From Streptomyces sp. NBC_00442 (GTDB taxonomy: Bacteria; Actinomycetota; Actinomycetes; Streptomycetales; Streptomycetaceae): DNA of 64,000 nt. Every line of letters starts with the position of its first letter. Position 1 is the first letter of the stretch. The notes under the pieces are model-generated. The model searched no databases. It was given only the letters and a program-made list of their open reading frames with translations, and had not been told where the DNA came from. Both the position numbers and the translations under genes were made by a program. The stretch is taken from the NCBI RefSeq assembly GCF_036014195.1, contig NZ_CP107918.1, positions 6,882,001-6,946,000 of the forward strand, given 5' to 3'. Below are positions 40,219 to 49,587 of the stretch, piece by piece.

Positions 40219-42144
40219 ATGACCCACCACCACGCGCACGCCGGCGACCATCCGGAAGCCCCCTACCTGGAACTCCTCGCGCGCGGCGCGCCGGCCGAGG
40301 CGTACGACAGCCCGGCCCTGATCGCCCGCGCCGACGGCGCGGGCCCCGACACGCTCGCGGACCTGGACTCGATGCGCCGGCTCGCCCTGCGCGTACGCGC
40401 CGACCTCGAAGGACGCAGACGCCGCGAGGCCGAGCTCTCCGCCCTGTTCGAGACCGCCCACGACCTCGCGGGACTGCGCGACCTGGACGCCGTGCTGCGC
40501 GCCATCGTGCAACGCGCCCGCTCGCTGCTGCGCACCGAGGTCGCCTACCTCAGCCTCAACGACCCCGCAGCGGGCGACACATACATGCGCGTCACCGAAG
40601 GATCGGTGGCCGCCCGCTTCCAGCAGCTGCGGCTCGGCATGGGCGAAGGCCTCGGCGGGCTCGTCGCGCAGACCGCCCGCCCGTACGTCACCTCCAGCTA
40701 CTTCGACGACGAACGCTTCCAGCACACCAGCGCCATCGACACCGGCGTACGCGACGAAGGCCTCGTCGCGATCCTCGGCGTTCCCCTGATGCTCGGCAGC
40801 ACCGGCAGCACGGTCATCGGGGTGCTGTTCGCGGCCGACCGGCACCCCCGGGTCTTCGCCCGCGAGGAGATCGCCCTGCTCGGCTCGTTCGCGGCGCACG
40901 CCGCCGTCGCCATCGACACCGCCAACCTCCTGGCCGAGACCCGCTCGGCCCTCGCCGAACTGGAGAGGGCCAACGCGACGATCCGGGACCACAGCGCGGT
41001 CCTCGAACGGGCTTCGGAAGCGCACGACCGGCTCACCGAACTGGTCCTGCGCGGCGGCGGAGTCCACGACGTGGCCGAAGCGGTGTCCGAAGTCCTGGCC
41101 GGCACCGTGGAGTTCGCCGACGCCGACTCGCCCCATACCGCCGTCCTGCGGCTCAGCGGCACCGACGGCCACGCGATGCGCCACGGCGACGACTGGCTCG
41201 CCGGAGTGTCGGCCGGCGGCGAACTCCTGGGCGCCCTGGTCCTGCACGGCCACCCCGGCCTCGATCCCGTCGACCGGCGCACCCTGGAACGGGCCGCGAT
41301 GGTCACCTCGCTGCTCCTGCTCGCCCGGCGCTCGGCGGGCGAGGCCGAACAGCGGGTGCGGGGCGAGCTGTTGGACGATCTCCTGGACGCGCCGGGCCGG
41401 GACCGGCAGGTGCTGCGCGAACGCGCCGCCCGCCTGCACGCCGACCTCGACGCCCCGCACGTGGTGCTCGCCGCGCGCATCGACGGCCCCGTCCCCACCC
41501 CCGCCGCCCGCCGCACCGCGGACCGCCGGCGCATCGGCTCCGCCGCCGCGTACCTGGCCGCCACCCGCCACGGCCTCGCCTCGACACGGGACGGCGGTAC
41601 GGTGCTGCTTCTGCCGCTCGGCCCCGGCGACACCCCGGCCGAGACCGCCCGCCAGACCGCGAAGCAACTCGGCGGCGCGCTGCGCGAGCCCGTCACGGTC
41701 GGCGCGTCCGGCGCCGTCGCGGCCCCGGCCCTGACACCCGGGGCCGTCGCCGCCGCCTACGCCGAGTCCCGCCGCTGCCTGGAGGCCCTGCGGCTGCTGG
41801 GCCGCACGGGCGAGGGCGCCGCCGCCCAGGAACTCGGCTTCCTCGGGCTGCTGCTCGCGGACACCCAGGACATCCACGGATTCGTCGAGCGCACGATCGG
41901 CTCGGTCGTGGCGTACGACAAGAAGCGCGGCACCGCCCTGGTCCGCACGCTCGACGCCTACTTCGCCAACGGCATGAGCCCCGCCCGTACCAAGGAGCAT
42001 CTCCACGTCCATGTGAACACCGTGGCCCAGCGGCTGGAACGGATCGGGCGGCTCCTCGGCCCCGACTGGCAGACACCGGCCCGCGCCCTGGAGATCCAGC
42101 TGGCCCTCCGCCTCCATGTGGCGGGCCCGGCCACAAGGCCCTGA
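40219..42144 (+). CDS. GAF-domain PucR-type HTH regulator
   Basis: The 641-residue regulator has an N-terminal leader, a GAF domain (about residues 75-240; ELSALFETAHDLAGLRDLDA, then FAAHAAVAIDTANLL), a middle region and the PucR C-terminal HTH (ARTKEHLHVHVNTVAQRLER, about residues 593-612). Such proteins respond to a small ligand in the GAF domain and activate nearby catabolic genes. GTG at 40213 and ATG at 40219 are both possible. It lies between the hydroxybutyrate-dehydrogenase-like SDR and a convergent MHS transporter and is their likely controller. Confidence 0.88.
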   Translation: MTHHHAHAGDHPEAPYLELLARGAPAEAYDSPALIARADGAGPDTLADLDSMRRLALRVRADLEGRRRREAELSALFETAHDLAGLRDLDAVLRAIVQRARSLLRTEVAYLSLNDPAAGDTYMRVTEGSVAARFQQLRLGMGEGLGGLVAQTARPYVTSSYFDDERFQHTSAIDTGVRDEGLVAILGVPLMLGSTGSTVIGVLFAADRHPRVFAREEIALLGSFAAHAAVAIDTANLLAETRSALAELERANATIRDHSAVLERASEAHDRLTELVLRGGGVHDVAEAVSEVLAGTVEFADADSPHTAVLRLSGTDGHAMRHGDDWLAGVSAGGELLGALVLHGHPGLDPVDRRTLERAAMVTSLLLLARRSAGEAEQRVRGELLDDLLDAPGRDRQVLRERAARLHADLDAPHVVLAARIDGPVPTPAARRTADRRRIGSAAAYLAATRHGLASTRDGGTVLLLPLGPGDTPAETARQTAKQLGGALREPVTVGASGAVAAPALTPGAVAAAYAESRRCLEALRLLGRTGEGAAAQELGFLGLLLADTQDIHGFVERTIGSVVAYDKKRGTALVRTLDAYFANGMSPARTKEHLHVHVNTVAQRLERIGRLLGPDWQTPARALEIQLALRLHVAGPATRP

Positions 42145-42178
42145 GGAGCGGGGCGTCACCACGCCGGTGCCCCGCTCC
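42145..42178. terminator. bidirectional hairpin terminator
   Basis: A perfect 10-bp stem (ggagcggggc, 42145-42154, with 42169-42178) encloses a 14-nt loop directly after the regulator stop. It is in the 67-bp gap to the convergent MHS transporter stop at 42212. Confidence 0.75.
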
Positions 42179-42211
42179 AACGGGCCTTTGCGGCAAGGCA
42201 GTTCAGGCAGT

Positions 42212-43600
42212 TCAGGCGGTCCGGGCATCGCCGCCCGGCGCCGGTGCCGGGGCCGCGTGCCGCACGGTCCCGCCCGTCTCGACGTGGTCCAGATCCCGCC
42301 GACGCGTCTCCTGCGCACAGCCGACGGCGAGCAGTGTGAGCAGCACGGCCGCGATGACGTACAGGGCGATGGGAGTGGAGGTGCCGTAGTCGGACAGCAG
42401 CGCCGTCGCGATGAGCGGGGCGGGCGCACCGGCCGCGACGGAGGAGAACTGGGCGCCGATCGAGGCCCCGGAGTACCGCATCCGGGTCGCGAACATCTCG
42501 GCGAAGAACGCCGCCTGCGGCGCGTACATCGCCCCGTGGAAGACCAGACCCACGGTGACGGCCAGGATCAGGTGTCCGAAGCTCCCGGTGTCGATCAGCG
42601 CGAAGAACGGGAACATCCAGGCGCCCACGCCCACCGCCCCGATCACATACACCGGCCTGCGTCCGATGCGGTCGGAGAGTGCGCCCCACGCCGGGATGAC
42701 CACGAAGTGCACGGCGGAGGCGATGAGGACGGCGTTGAGCGCCGTCTGCTTGGCCATCCCGGCCGACGTCGTCGCGTACACGAGGATGAACGCGGTGATC
42801 ACGTAGTAGCTGATGTTCTCCGCCATCCTCGCCCCCATGGCGACGAGGACATCGCGCCAGTGGTCGCGCAGCACCGCGACGAGGGGTGGCCGCTCGGTCG
42901 CGCCGTCGGACGTCCGGGCCGCGGCGCGCGCCAACGCGGCCTTGAACACCGGCGATTCGTCGACGGAGAGCCGGATCCACAGGCCGACCAGGACGAGCAC
43001 ACCCGACAGCAGGAACGGTATGCGCCAGCCCCATGCCGAGAAGGCGTCGTCGCTCAGCAGGCCGGTCAGCGCGGACAGCACCCCCGCGGCGAGCAACTGC
43101 CCCGCGGGCGCGCCGGTCTGCGGCCACGAGGACCAGAACCCGCGCCGCCGGGCATCCCCGTGCTCCGACACGAGCAGCACGGCACCGCCCCACTCGCCGC
43201 CCAACGCGAACCCCTGCACCAGGCGCAACGCGGTGAGCAGCACGGGAGCCGCGGCGCCGACGGTGGCATGGGTGGGCAGCAGCCCGATGCCGAAGGTGGC
43301 GCCGCCCATCATGACCAGACTCACCACGAGCAGCTTCTTGCGCCCGAGCCGGTCCCCGAAGTGCCCGAAGACCAGGGCCCCGAGCGGCCGCGCCGCGAAC
43401 CCGACGGCGTAGGTGAGAAAGGAGAGCAGGGTGCCGACGAGGGGCGCGGAGCCGGGGAAGAACAGCTTGTTGAACACGAGCGCTGCGGCCGACCCGTAGA
43501 GAAAGAAGTCGTACCACTCGATGGTGGTCCCGATGAGACTGGCGGCGACGATGCGCGTGAGGTTGGCGGGTGGTGGGGGAACGGCTGCGGGGGAGGACAT
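42212..43600 (-). CDS. MFS transporter, metabolite:H+ symporter (MHS) family
   Basis: This 462-residue permease has 12 hydrophobic segments and MHS hallmarks: the N-terminal IGTTIEWYDFFLYGSAAALV, the cytoplasmic GHFGDRLGRKK motif between helices 2 and 3, and QGFALGGEWGGAVLL. MHS proteins import organic acids such as alpha-ketoglutarate, shikimate or proline-type solutes. The context suggests a short hydroxy- or keto-acid. The ATG at 43600 follows a gggaag site 9 nt upstream. Dyads at 43638 and 43677 lie in its promoter. Confidence 0.93.
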   Translation of the reverse strand: MSSPAAVPPPPANLTRIVAASLIGTTIEWYDFFLYGSAAALVFNKLFFPGSAPLVGTLLSFLTYAVGFAARPLGALVFGHFGDRLGRKKLLVVSLVMMGGATFGIGLLPTHATVGAAAPVLLTALRLVQGFALGGEWGGAVLLVSEHGDARRRGFWSSWPQTGAPAGQLLAAGVLSALTGLLSDDAFSAWGWRIPFLLSGVLVLVGLWIRLSVDESPVFKAALARAAARTSDGATERPPLVAVLRDHWRDVLVAMGARMAENISYYVITAFILVYATTSAGMAKQTALNAVLIASAVHFVVIPAWGALSDRIGRRPVYVIGAVGVGAWMFPFFALIDTGSFGHLILAVTVGLVFHGAMYAPQAAFFAEMFATRMRYSGASIGAQFSSVAAGAPAPLIATALLSDYGTSTPIALYVIAAVLLTLLAVGCAQETRRRDLDHVETGGTVRHAAPAPAPGGDARTA

Positions 43601-43932
43601 CGGCACCACTTCCCGGGGTTCGACGGGGACGATTGACGTGTTGCCACACCGTAGGAACACGCAGGTCAGCGGCGTATGTGGTGGGACACCACAGTTCCGT
43701 GCCCGGGGGTGGGCGAGGCTGTCCGGGGACATGAGGGCGGTGAGCCCTGTGAAGAGGCCTGGAGAGGATGCCGGAAAGCTCGCGGGCGAGGGTGTGAGCC
43801 AGGTCTTTCGCCGGACGGACGCCGGTGTGGGCCGGCTCCGGCGGGGATCCGCCCCCGTGCCCGCCCCGGCCGAGAGCGCGCGGCCGCCCTCGGCCCAGGC
43901 GGGAACGCGGGCGAATGGGTAGAATTCGGGTC
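43601..43932. other. divergent promoter region with two dyads
   Basis: The left part holds the MHS transporter promoter and two inverted repeats (43638-43649 and 43677-43693). The right end has a TAGAAT box at 43920-43925, 8 nt before the FHA-ABC start, which suggests a leaderless message. No gene is evident in the middle. Confidence 0.55.
43638..43693. promoter_or_regulatory. two inverted repeats upstream of the MHS transporter
   Basis: The first dyad is GTGT-TGCC-ACAC (43638-43649). The second is TGTGGTG-GGA-CACCACA (43677-43693) with perfect 7-bp arms. On the minus strand the first overlaps a tacggt -10-like box. Their half-sites are related (gtgt/acac), so one regulator, perhaps the PucR-type protein, may bind both. 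Confidence 0.5.
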
Positions 43933-46302
43933 ATGGGAGAGTGGCGGCCCCGTGCGGCGACCGCGCCCGAACTCGTCCTGGAGACGGACACCGGCTCCAC
44001 GGTGATGAGTCCGAGCCGGGACTATCACGTGGGGCGCGACCCTTCGGGCGACATCGTCCTCGACGACGCCCGCGTCTCGTGGCATCACGCCGTCCTCCAT
44101 GCCGAGTTCGATCACTGGACGATCGAGGACGAGCACAGCACCAACGGCACGTACGCCGACGGACGGCGCATCCAGGAGTGGGACATCGGGCCGGGCAGCG
44201 TCATCCGCTTCGGCAACGTCACGGACGGCCCCCGAGCGGTGCTCGTCGGCCGTGCTCCTGCCGAGCCGGTGCCCGCCGAGCGTCCGTCCTCCGTCAGCAT
44301 GCCCTCGGCCACGGGCACGTTCCGGCAGCCGACGACCGTGCGCCCGTTGCCCGCCCGCACGGTCCGCATCGGCCGCGCCGACGACAACGACGTGGTCATC
44401 GACGACCTGCTCGTCTCCCGCCGGCACGCCGAACTGCGGGTCCTCGCGGACGGCACGTACGAGATCGTCGACGTCGGCAGCCACAACGGCACCTACCTCA
44501 ACGGCCAGCCGGTGGCCCGCGCACCGGTCGCGCCGGGGGACATCGTCGGCGTCGGCCACCGTGCCTACTGCCTCGTGGGGGACGAGCTGCAGGAGTACGT
44601 CGACACGGGCGAGGTGTCGCTCGACGTCCAGGACCTGACGGTCACCGTCGACCGCGGCCGCAAGACGCTCCTCGACCAGGTGTCCTTCCCCGTGGGCGAG
44701 AAGTGTCTGCTGGCCGTCGTCGGGCCCAGCGGCGCGGGGAAGTCCACCCTGCTCAACGCTCTCACCGGGCTGCGTCCCGCTGACGGCGGCACCGTCCTCT
44801 ACGACGGCCGCGACCTCTACCGCGACTACGCGGAACTCCGCCAGCGCATCGGTCTCGTACCGCAGGACGACATCCTGCACGCCCAGCTGACCGTGCGCCG
44901 CGCCCTCGGATACGCAGCCGAACTCCGTTTTCCCCAAGACACCGAGAAGGCGGAACGCCAGGCCAGAGTCGACGAGGTCATCCGCGAACTCGGCCTGGAA
45001 CAACGCGTCGACCAGCCCATCCACAGCCTCTCCGGCGGCCAGCGCAAGCGCGTCAGCGTCGCACTCGAACTGCTGACGAAACCGTCGCTGCTCTTCCTCG
45101 ACGAGCCGACGTCCGGGCTCGACCCCGGCATGGACCGCTCGGTGATGCACATGCTGCGCGGCCTGGCCGACGACGGCCGCACGGTCATCGTCGTCACGCA
45201 CAGCGTGCTCAGCCTCGACGTGTGCGACCGGCTCCTGGTGCTCGCCGCGGGCGGCAGGATCGCCTACTACGGACCGCCCCACGACGCGCTCCTGTTCTTC
45301 GGCTTCACCCAGTGGCCGGAGGCGTTCGAAGCCTTCGAGGGGGACCGTGACCGGGACTGGGCGCGGGACTACCGGGAATCGCCGTTCCACCAGCGGTACA
45401 TCGCCAACTCCTCCGTGCAGCCGTTCCCCGGGCCGCCGGCGCGGACCGGCGACCCGGCGCCCGCGCCCTTCACGCCGCCGCCGAAGCCGCAGAGCTGGGG
45501 ATCCCAACTGCGCACCCTGGTAAGGCGATACGCGGCCGCGCTCGGCGCGGACCGGACGTTCCTCGCGATCATGATCGCGCTGCCGTTCGTGATGGGCGCC
45601 ATGGCGCGCGCCCTCGCGGGGAGCCGGCTGACGCAGGAGACGGCGATGAACGCGCTGCTCATCCTCTGCGTGGGCGGAGTCCTGACCGGTGCCGCCAACG
45701 CGGTCCGTGAGCTGGTCAAGGAGCGCGTCATCTACCGGCGAGAACGAGCGGTGGGGCTGTCCAGATCGGCGTACCTGATGTCCAAGGTCGTCGTACTGGG
45801 AACGATCACCGTGCTGCAGGCCGTCGTTCTGACCCTGGTCGCCCTGCTCGGTGTCGATCTCAACGCACCCGGCGGCAAAGGCGTGCTCCTGCCGCCGCTG
45901 GCGGAAGTCGCCTTGGCGGTGGCCCTGCTGGCGTTCACCGCCATGATGCTGGGACTCCTCGTATCGGCGCTCGTGCGCAAGGAGGAGGTGACGATGCCGC
46001 TGCTCGTGCTCCTCGCCATCGTCCAAGTCGTGTTCTGCGGCGCACTCCTGAAACTGAACGGGGTGCCCGGTGTGGAACAGCTCGCGTGGCTCGTGCCGTC
46101 GCGCTGGGCGCTCGGCGCCATGGCGGGGACCATCGGCCTCGGCAGGATCGTCCCGGGGGACCTGACCACCGACCCGCTGTTCGCGCACTCCGCGGGGGTC
46201 TGGCTGCTCAACATGGGCATGCTCGTCGTGCTCTCGCTCGTCTTCGGATACGCGGTCGCGAGGCTGCTGCGCCGCCACGAACCCGCCGTCATGCGGAAGT
46301 AG
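43933..46302 (+). CDS. FHA-FHA-ABC transporter fusion (ABCG-type half transporter)
   Basis: The 789-residue protein has two forkhead-associated domains (about residues 20-95 with GRDPSGDIVLDD; residues 135-210 with IGRADDNDVVIDD and SHNGTYLNG). An ABC ATPase follows, with Walker A GPSGAGKST (about 266), signature LSGGQRKR (about 366) and Walker B LLFLDEPTSGLDP. The C-terminus is an ABC2-type membrane domain of about six helices (residues 530-785). FHA domains bind phosphothreonine, so the exporter is probably controlled by the Ser/Thr kinase two genes downstream. A TAGAAT box 8 nt before the ATG at 43933 suggests leaderless transcription. The cargo is unknown. Confidence 0.93.
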   Translation: MGEWRPRAATAPELVLETDTGSTVMSPSRDYHVGRDPSGDIVLDDARVSWHHAVLHAEFDHWTIEDEHSTNGTYADGRRIQEWDIGPGSVIRFGNVTDGPRAVLVGRAPAEPVPAERPSSVSMPSATGTFRQPTTVRPLPARTVRIGRADDNDVVIDDLLVSRRHAELRVLADGTYEIVDVGSHNGTYLNGQPVARAPVAPGDIVGVGHRAYCLVGDELQEYVDTGEVSLDVQDLTVTVDRGRKTLLDQVSFPVGEKCLLAVVGPSGAGKSTLLNALTGLRPADGGTVLYDGRDLYRDYAELRQRIGLVPQDDILHAQLTVRRALGYAAELRFPQDTEKAERQARVDEVIRELGLEQRVDQPIHSLSGGQRKRVSVALELLTKPSLLFLDEPTSGLDPGMDRSVMHMLRGLADDGRTVIVVTHSVLSLDVCDRLLVLAAGGRIAYYGPPHDALLFFGFTQWPEAFEAFEGDRDRDWARDYRESPFHQRYIANSSVQPFPGPPARTGDPAPAPFTPPPKPQSWGSQLRTLVRRYAAALGADRTFLAIMIALPFVMGAMARALAGSRLTQETAMNALLILCVGGVLTGAANAVRELVKERVIYRRERAVGLSRSAYLMSKVVVLGTITVLQAVVLTLVALLGVDLNAPGGKGVLLPPLAEVALAVALLAFTAMMLGLLVSALVRKEEVTMPLLVLLAIVQVVFCGALLKLNGVPGVEQLAWLVPSRWALGAMAGTIGLGRIVPGDLTTDPLFAHSAGVWLLNMGMLVVLSLVFGYAVARLLRRHEPAVMRK

Positions 46303-46313
46303 GAGCACCGGCG

Positions 46314-47054
46314 ATGACCACTGCGGACTTCCGCCCCACACATGTCGTCCCCCAGGACGGGCTGCCCGCCTGGGAGGCACCGGACGTCGACGGTCCGACG
46401 ACGCCGCTGGACGCGCTGCTGCCCGTGCAACTGGTCGACCGGCTCGGCGACTGGGGCCGGATCGTCTGCGCCAACGGCTGGTCGGCATGGGTCGACGGCC
46501 GGCTCCTGCTCGCGGTGCCGCGGGATCCGCCGGGCGCGGGCGGGCCGCTGACCCGCACGGCCGACCCGCGCCCGCTGCTTGCCAGGGCCGAGGACGCGGT
46601 CGCCGGCTACCGGCGCGCGACGGAGGACCTGGTGGGCGGCAGCGCCGACGGCCAGTCCTTCCGGCGCCGGACGCGCGGACTGCGGGTGGGGGTGGTCGTG
46701 GACGGCGAATCGGTATGGCTGTACGACGCCGAACACGAGCGGTGGGTGTACTGCGACGGGGCGCGGCTCACCACGTACGCGGCGGGGGAGGGGCCGAGCG
46801 TCGAGGGAGCCGGGGCGGGAGAGCGCGCTGGCGAGGGTGTGGAGGTCGGTGGCGGGGAGGGGCCCGCCGGGCCGGAAGCGACGCGGGTGGTCGGGTCGGG
46901 GGCCCGTTCGCCCGTCGAGGAACCCACCGCCGTCGTCCCGGCCGTGCCGGGCGCGGCCGACGACGGTGACGGCGGCGGGGCGGGGCCGGGGGAGACGCGA
47001 GTGGTCGAGGCGGCGGCAGATCCCGCGCCTCCGCTCCGGCCCGGTGACGGCTGA
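46314..47054 (+). CDS. hypothetical partner protein of the FHA-ABC/kinase operon
   Basis: This 246-residue protein has an ordered N-terminal domain (about residues 1-155), with LVDRLGDWGRIVCANGWSAW and a central WLYDAEHERWVYCDGARL strand pair. A low-complexity Gly/Ala/Glu-rich tail follows. No membrane segment is seen and I do not recognise the family. The start at 46314 has agga about 9 nt upstream. Its stop overlaps the kinase start (TGATG), so it is translationally coupled to the kinase and could be its substrate or adaptor. Confidence 0.78.
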   Translation: MTTADFRPTHVVPQDGLPAWEAPDVDGPTTPLDALLPVQLVDRLGDWGRIVCANGWSAWVDGRLLLAVPRDPPGAGGPLTRTADPRPLLARAEDAVAGYRRATEDLVGGSADGQSFRRRTRGLRVGVVVDGESVWLYDAEHERWVYCDGARLTTYAAGEGPSVEGAGAGERAGEGVEVGGGEGPAGPEATRVVGSGARSPVEEPTAVVPAVPGAADDGDGGGAGPGETRVVEAAADPAPPLRPGDG

Positions 47055-48070
47055 TGGCACCCGTACCGGGGGAGCCCGGCACGGGCCCGCACTCCGGGCG
47101 GCCCTCCGAGCTGATCGGGAAGCAGATCGCGGGCTACCGGATCGAGGGTGAGATCGGCCGGGGCGGCATGGCCGTCGTCTACCGCGCCAAGGACCTGCGC
47201 CTCGACCGGACCGTCGCCCTCAAGCTTCTCGCGCCCGAACTCGCCCGCAACGACACCTTCCGGCAGCGCTTCACGTACGAGTCACGCGTGGCCGCCTCGA
47301 TCGAGCACCCGCACATCGTGCCGGTCTTCGAGGCGGGGGAGACGGACGGGGTGCTCTACATCGCCATGCGGTACGTCCCCGGCCGCGATCTGCGCCATCT
47401 GCTCGACCACACGGGCCCGCTCTCCGTCACCGCCGCCCTCCGCATCGCCACGCAGGTCGCGTCAGCGCTCGACGCGGCGCACGACCACGGGCTCGTCCAC
47501 CGCGACGTCAAACCCGGCAACATCCTCGTGGCCAAGGGCACGGACAGCGACCATCCGGAGCACGCCTACCTCACGGACTTCGGCCTCACGAAGAAGTCGC
47601 TCTCGCTGACCGGGTTCACGACCGTGGGCCAGTTCGTCGGCACCCTCGACTACGTGGCCCCGGAGCAGATATCGGGCCGGCCGGTGGACGGCCGATGCGA
47701 TGTCTACAGCCTCGCCTGTGTCGTGTACGAGACCATGGCGGGCGGGCCGCCGTTCCGGCGCGACGACGACATCGCCCTCCTGTGGGCCCATCAGTACGAC
47801 GAGCCGCCCCGCCTGACGCAGGAACGACCCGGTGTCGCCGCCGCCCTCGACGGGGTCCTCGCGCGGGCGCTGGCCAAGAGCCCCGAGGACCGGTACGGCT
47901 CCTGCCTCGCATTCACCGCCGCGCTGCGGGCCGCGGCCACGGCGGGCGCCGCGACGGGCCACCCCGCGACACGGGTGGACCGCCATGTCGTGGGAATGCC
48001 GGCCGGTCCCGGCGCGCCTCCCGAGCCGCCCCGCTGGGCCCGGCCGGTCTTCCGGGGCCTGAACGGCTGA
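47054..48070 (+). CDS. Hanks-type serine/threonine protein kinase
   Basis: The 338-residue cytoplasmic kinase has the P-loop IGRGGMAVVYRA (about residues 34-45), the ATP lysine in VALKLLA, the catalytic loop HRDVKPGN (about residues 151-158), DFG in LTDFGLTKK, an activation segment TVGQFVGTLDYVAPEQ, and later subdomains. It lacks the membrane helix and PASTA repeats of PknB-type receptors. The operon position after the FHA-ABC exporter predicts that it phosphorylates the exporter or its partner. The C-terminal 55 residues are Pro/Gly/Arg-rich. Confidence 0.95.
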   Translation: MAPVPGEPGTGPHSGRPSELIGKQIAGYRIEGEIGRGGMAVVYRAKDLRLDRTVALKLLAPELARNDTFRQRFTYESRVAASIEHPHIVPVFEAGETDGVLYIAMRYVPGRDLRHLLDHTGPLSVTAALRIATQVASALDAAHDHGLVHRDVKPGNILVAKGTDSDHPEHAYLTDFGLTKKSLSLTGFTTVGQFVGTLDYVAPEQISGRPVDGRCDVYSLACVVYETMAGGPPFRRDDDIALLWAHQYDEPPRLTQERPGVAAALDGVLARALAKSPEDRYGSCLAFTAALRAAATAGAATGHPATRVDRHVVGMPAGPGAPPEPPRWARPVFRGLNG

Positions 48071-48082
48071 CCCGCGCCCCGC

Positions 48083-49378
48083 TCAGGCGGGATCCACCTC
48101 GCCCCGCCGGTGCACCCGCCGCGCGCACAGGCCGCCGAGGAACCCCGAGACCAGGCCCCAGGCCACGGCCAGGAGCAGGGCCCGCCACAGCTGCGGCCGC
48201 AGCTCCACCAGGCCGGACAGACCGCCGCCGAGATCCCCGATGCCGAGGAGCGAGAGGCCGGCGTGGGCGGACACGCCGGCGAGAAGGCAGACGGCGAGGA
48301 CCGTGAGAGTCAGCGCCACCGCCATGTGCACGGCGTGCTGCCAGGCCCGCATCCGCGCCGGGGACCGGGCCGCCGTCAAGAACGCGGCGCACAGCACCAG
48401 GACCGCCGCGACGACAAGCAGCACCCACGCCCGGCCGTCGTGGTCGGCGAGCGTCCTCAGGCTGAGCGTGGCGTCGTCCGGTGTGCGCAGCACCTCGTCG
48501 AGGACCCGCGGCATGGGCAGCCCGAACGGTCCGTTCACCCGGCCCTCCCAGGACGCGCCGAGGCCGAGGGTGAGGGCGAGCCAGACGAGGTTGGGCAGCC
48601 CGAGCAGCAGGACCGCGAACGTCTCGGCGGTATGCCCTTGCGTCGCCGCCACGACGAGGCCGACGACGAGCCCCAGGGCGACGTAGGCCAGCAGCAGGAC
48701 CACCATGGCGAAGGCCGCGGGCCGTACCGACTCCTGGAAGCGCAGCAGGCGGGCGGGGAGCGGCGCCCGCCGCGATACGAGCAGGACCACGACGACGACG
48801 CCCGCGAGCCACAGCAGACCGAAGAGGAGGGTCAGCGGCACGTCGGTCTCGAATCCGACCTTGGGCGAGGCGTCCAGGATGCCGCCGATGTCGCCGGCGG
48901 GGCCGTCCCCGAGCGAGATCGTGAAGCGGTGCCTGGCCATGAGGCCGAGGCCGATGAGGAGCAGGAGCCAGAGCGCCGCGATCCGGGCGGCCCAGCCGGC
49001 GAGTTCCCTCGCGTCGGCGACGGCCCGGTGCCGCAGCGGCCGGAGGAATCCGGCGGCGATCGCCAGAGCCCCGGCGAGACTGACGGAGAGCGGGAGCACG
49101 GAGAGCCCGGCGTTCGTCTCGGCGATCGTCCCGGCGTCACCGGAAAGCCCCACCGAACCCCCGACCGCCATCACGACGACGGCCGCCACGACACTCGGGA
49201 ACGCTCCGCCGGGCAGGTCACCGGCGCCTGCGGCCCACAGGCCGAGTCCGGCGACGACGGCCATGGCCACCAGGGAGGCGAACACGGCCACCAGGGCGTG
49301 GGGCCAGCCATGCGGCGCCCGTCGCCCCTGTTCCGCGCGTTGCGCCGCTGTCCGCCGGGGCGGTGTCTGCTCGCTCAC
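48083..49378 (-). CDS. streptophobe-family multi-pass membrane protein
   Basis: The 431-residue protein has a charged N-terminus and about ten hydrophobic segments, with short loops such as FTISLGDGPAGDIGG and RTPDDATLSLRTL. It matches what is annotated as the Streptomyces streptophobe family. The function is unknown. GTG at 49378 is the start; there is no clear ribosome binding site. It converges on the kinase gene with a 12-bp gap. Confidence 0.8.
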   Translation of the reverse strand: MSEQTPPRRTAAQRAEQGRRAPHGWPHALVAVFASLVAMAVVAGLGLWAAGAGDLPGGAFPSVVAAVVVMAVGGSVGLSGDAGTIAETNAGLSVLPLSVSLAGALAIAAGFLRPLRHRAVADARELAGWAARIAALWLLLLIGLGLMARHRFTISLGDGPAGDIGGILDASPKVGFETDVPLTLLFGLLWLAGVVVVVLLVSRRAPLPARLLRFQESVRPAAFAMVVLLLAYVALGLVVGLVVAATQGHTAETFAVLLLGLPNLVWLALTLGLGASWEGRVNGPFGLPMPRVLDEVLRTPDDATLSLRTLADHDGRAWVLLVVAAVLVLCAAFLTAARSPARMRAWQHAVHMAVALTLTVLAVCLLAGVSAHAGLSLLGIGDLGGGLSGLVELRPQLWRALLLAVAWGLVSGFLGGLCARRVHRRGEVDPA

Positions 49379-49587
49379 GTTGTCACGCTAAGCAGCGCCG
49401 GACCGGCCCGCCCGTCGGGAGGGCCGACCGCGTCAGCTTGCGGGCCCCCGGGAGCCGATGCACACAATGGGCGCGCAAAGGGATAAAACGCACACCGCGC
49501 ATCCCTTCGCACCAGATCCCCTCCACCGGACCAGCCGCCACCAGATCCCTCTCCTCCAGGTCCCGCCTACGCAGGGAAGAAGTGTTC

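Noticed and set aside
43666..46488. 940-codon minus-strand frame opposite the FHA-ABC gene
   Set aside because: The plus-strand protein has clear FHA and ABC motifs. The minus frame is an Arg/Val/His-rich shadow of high-GC third positions.
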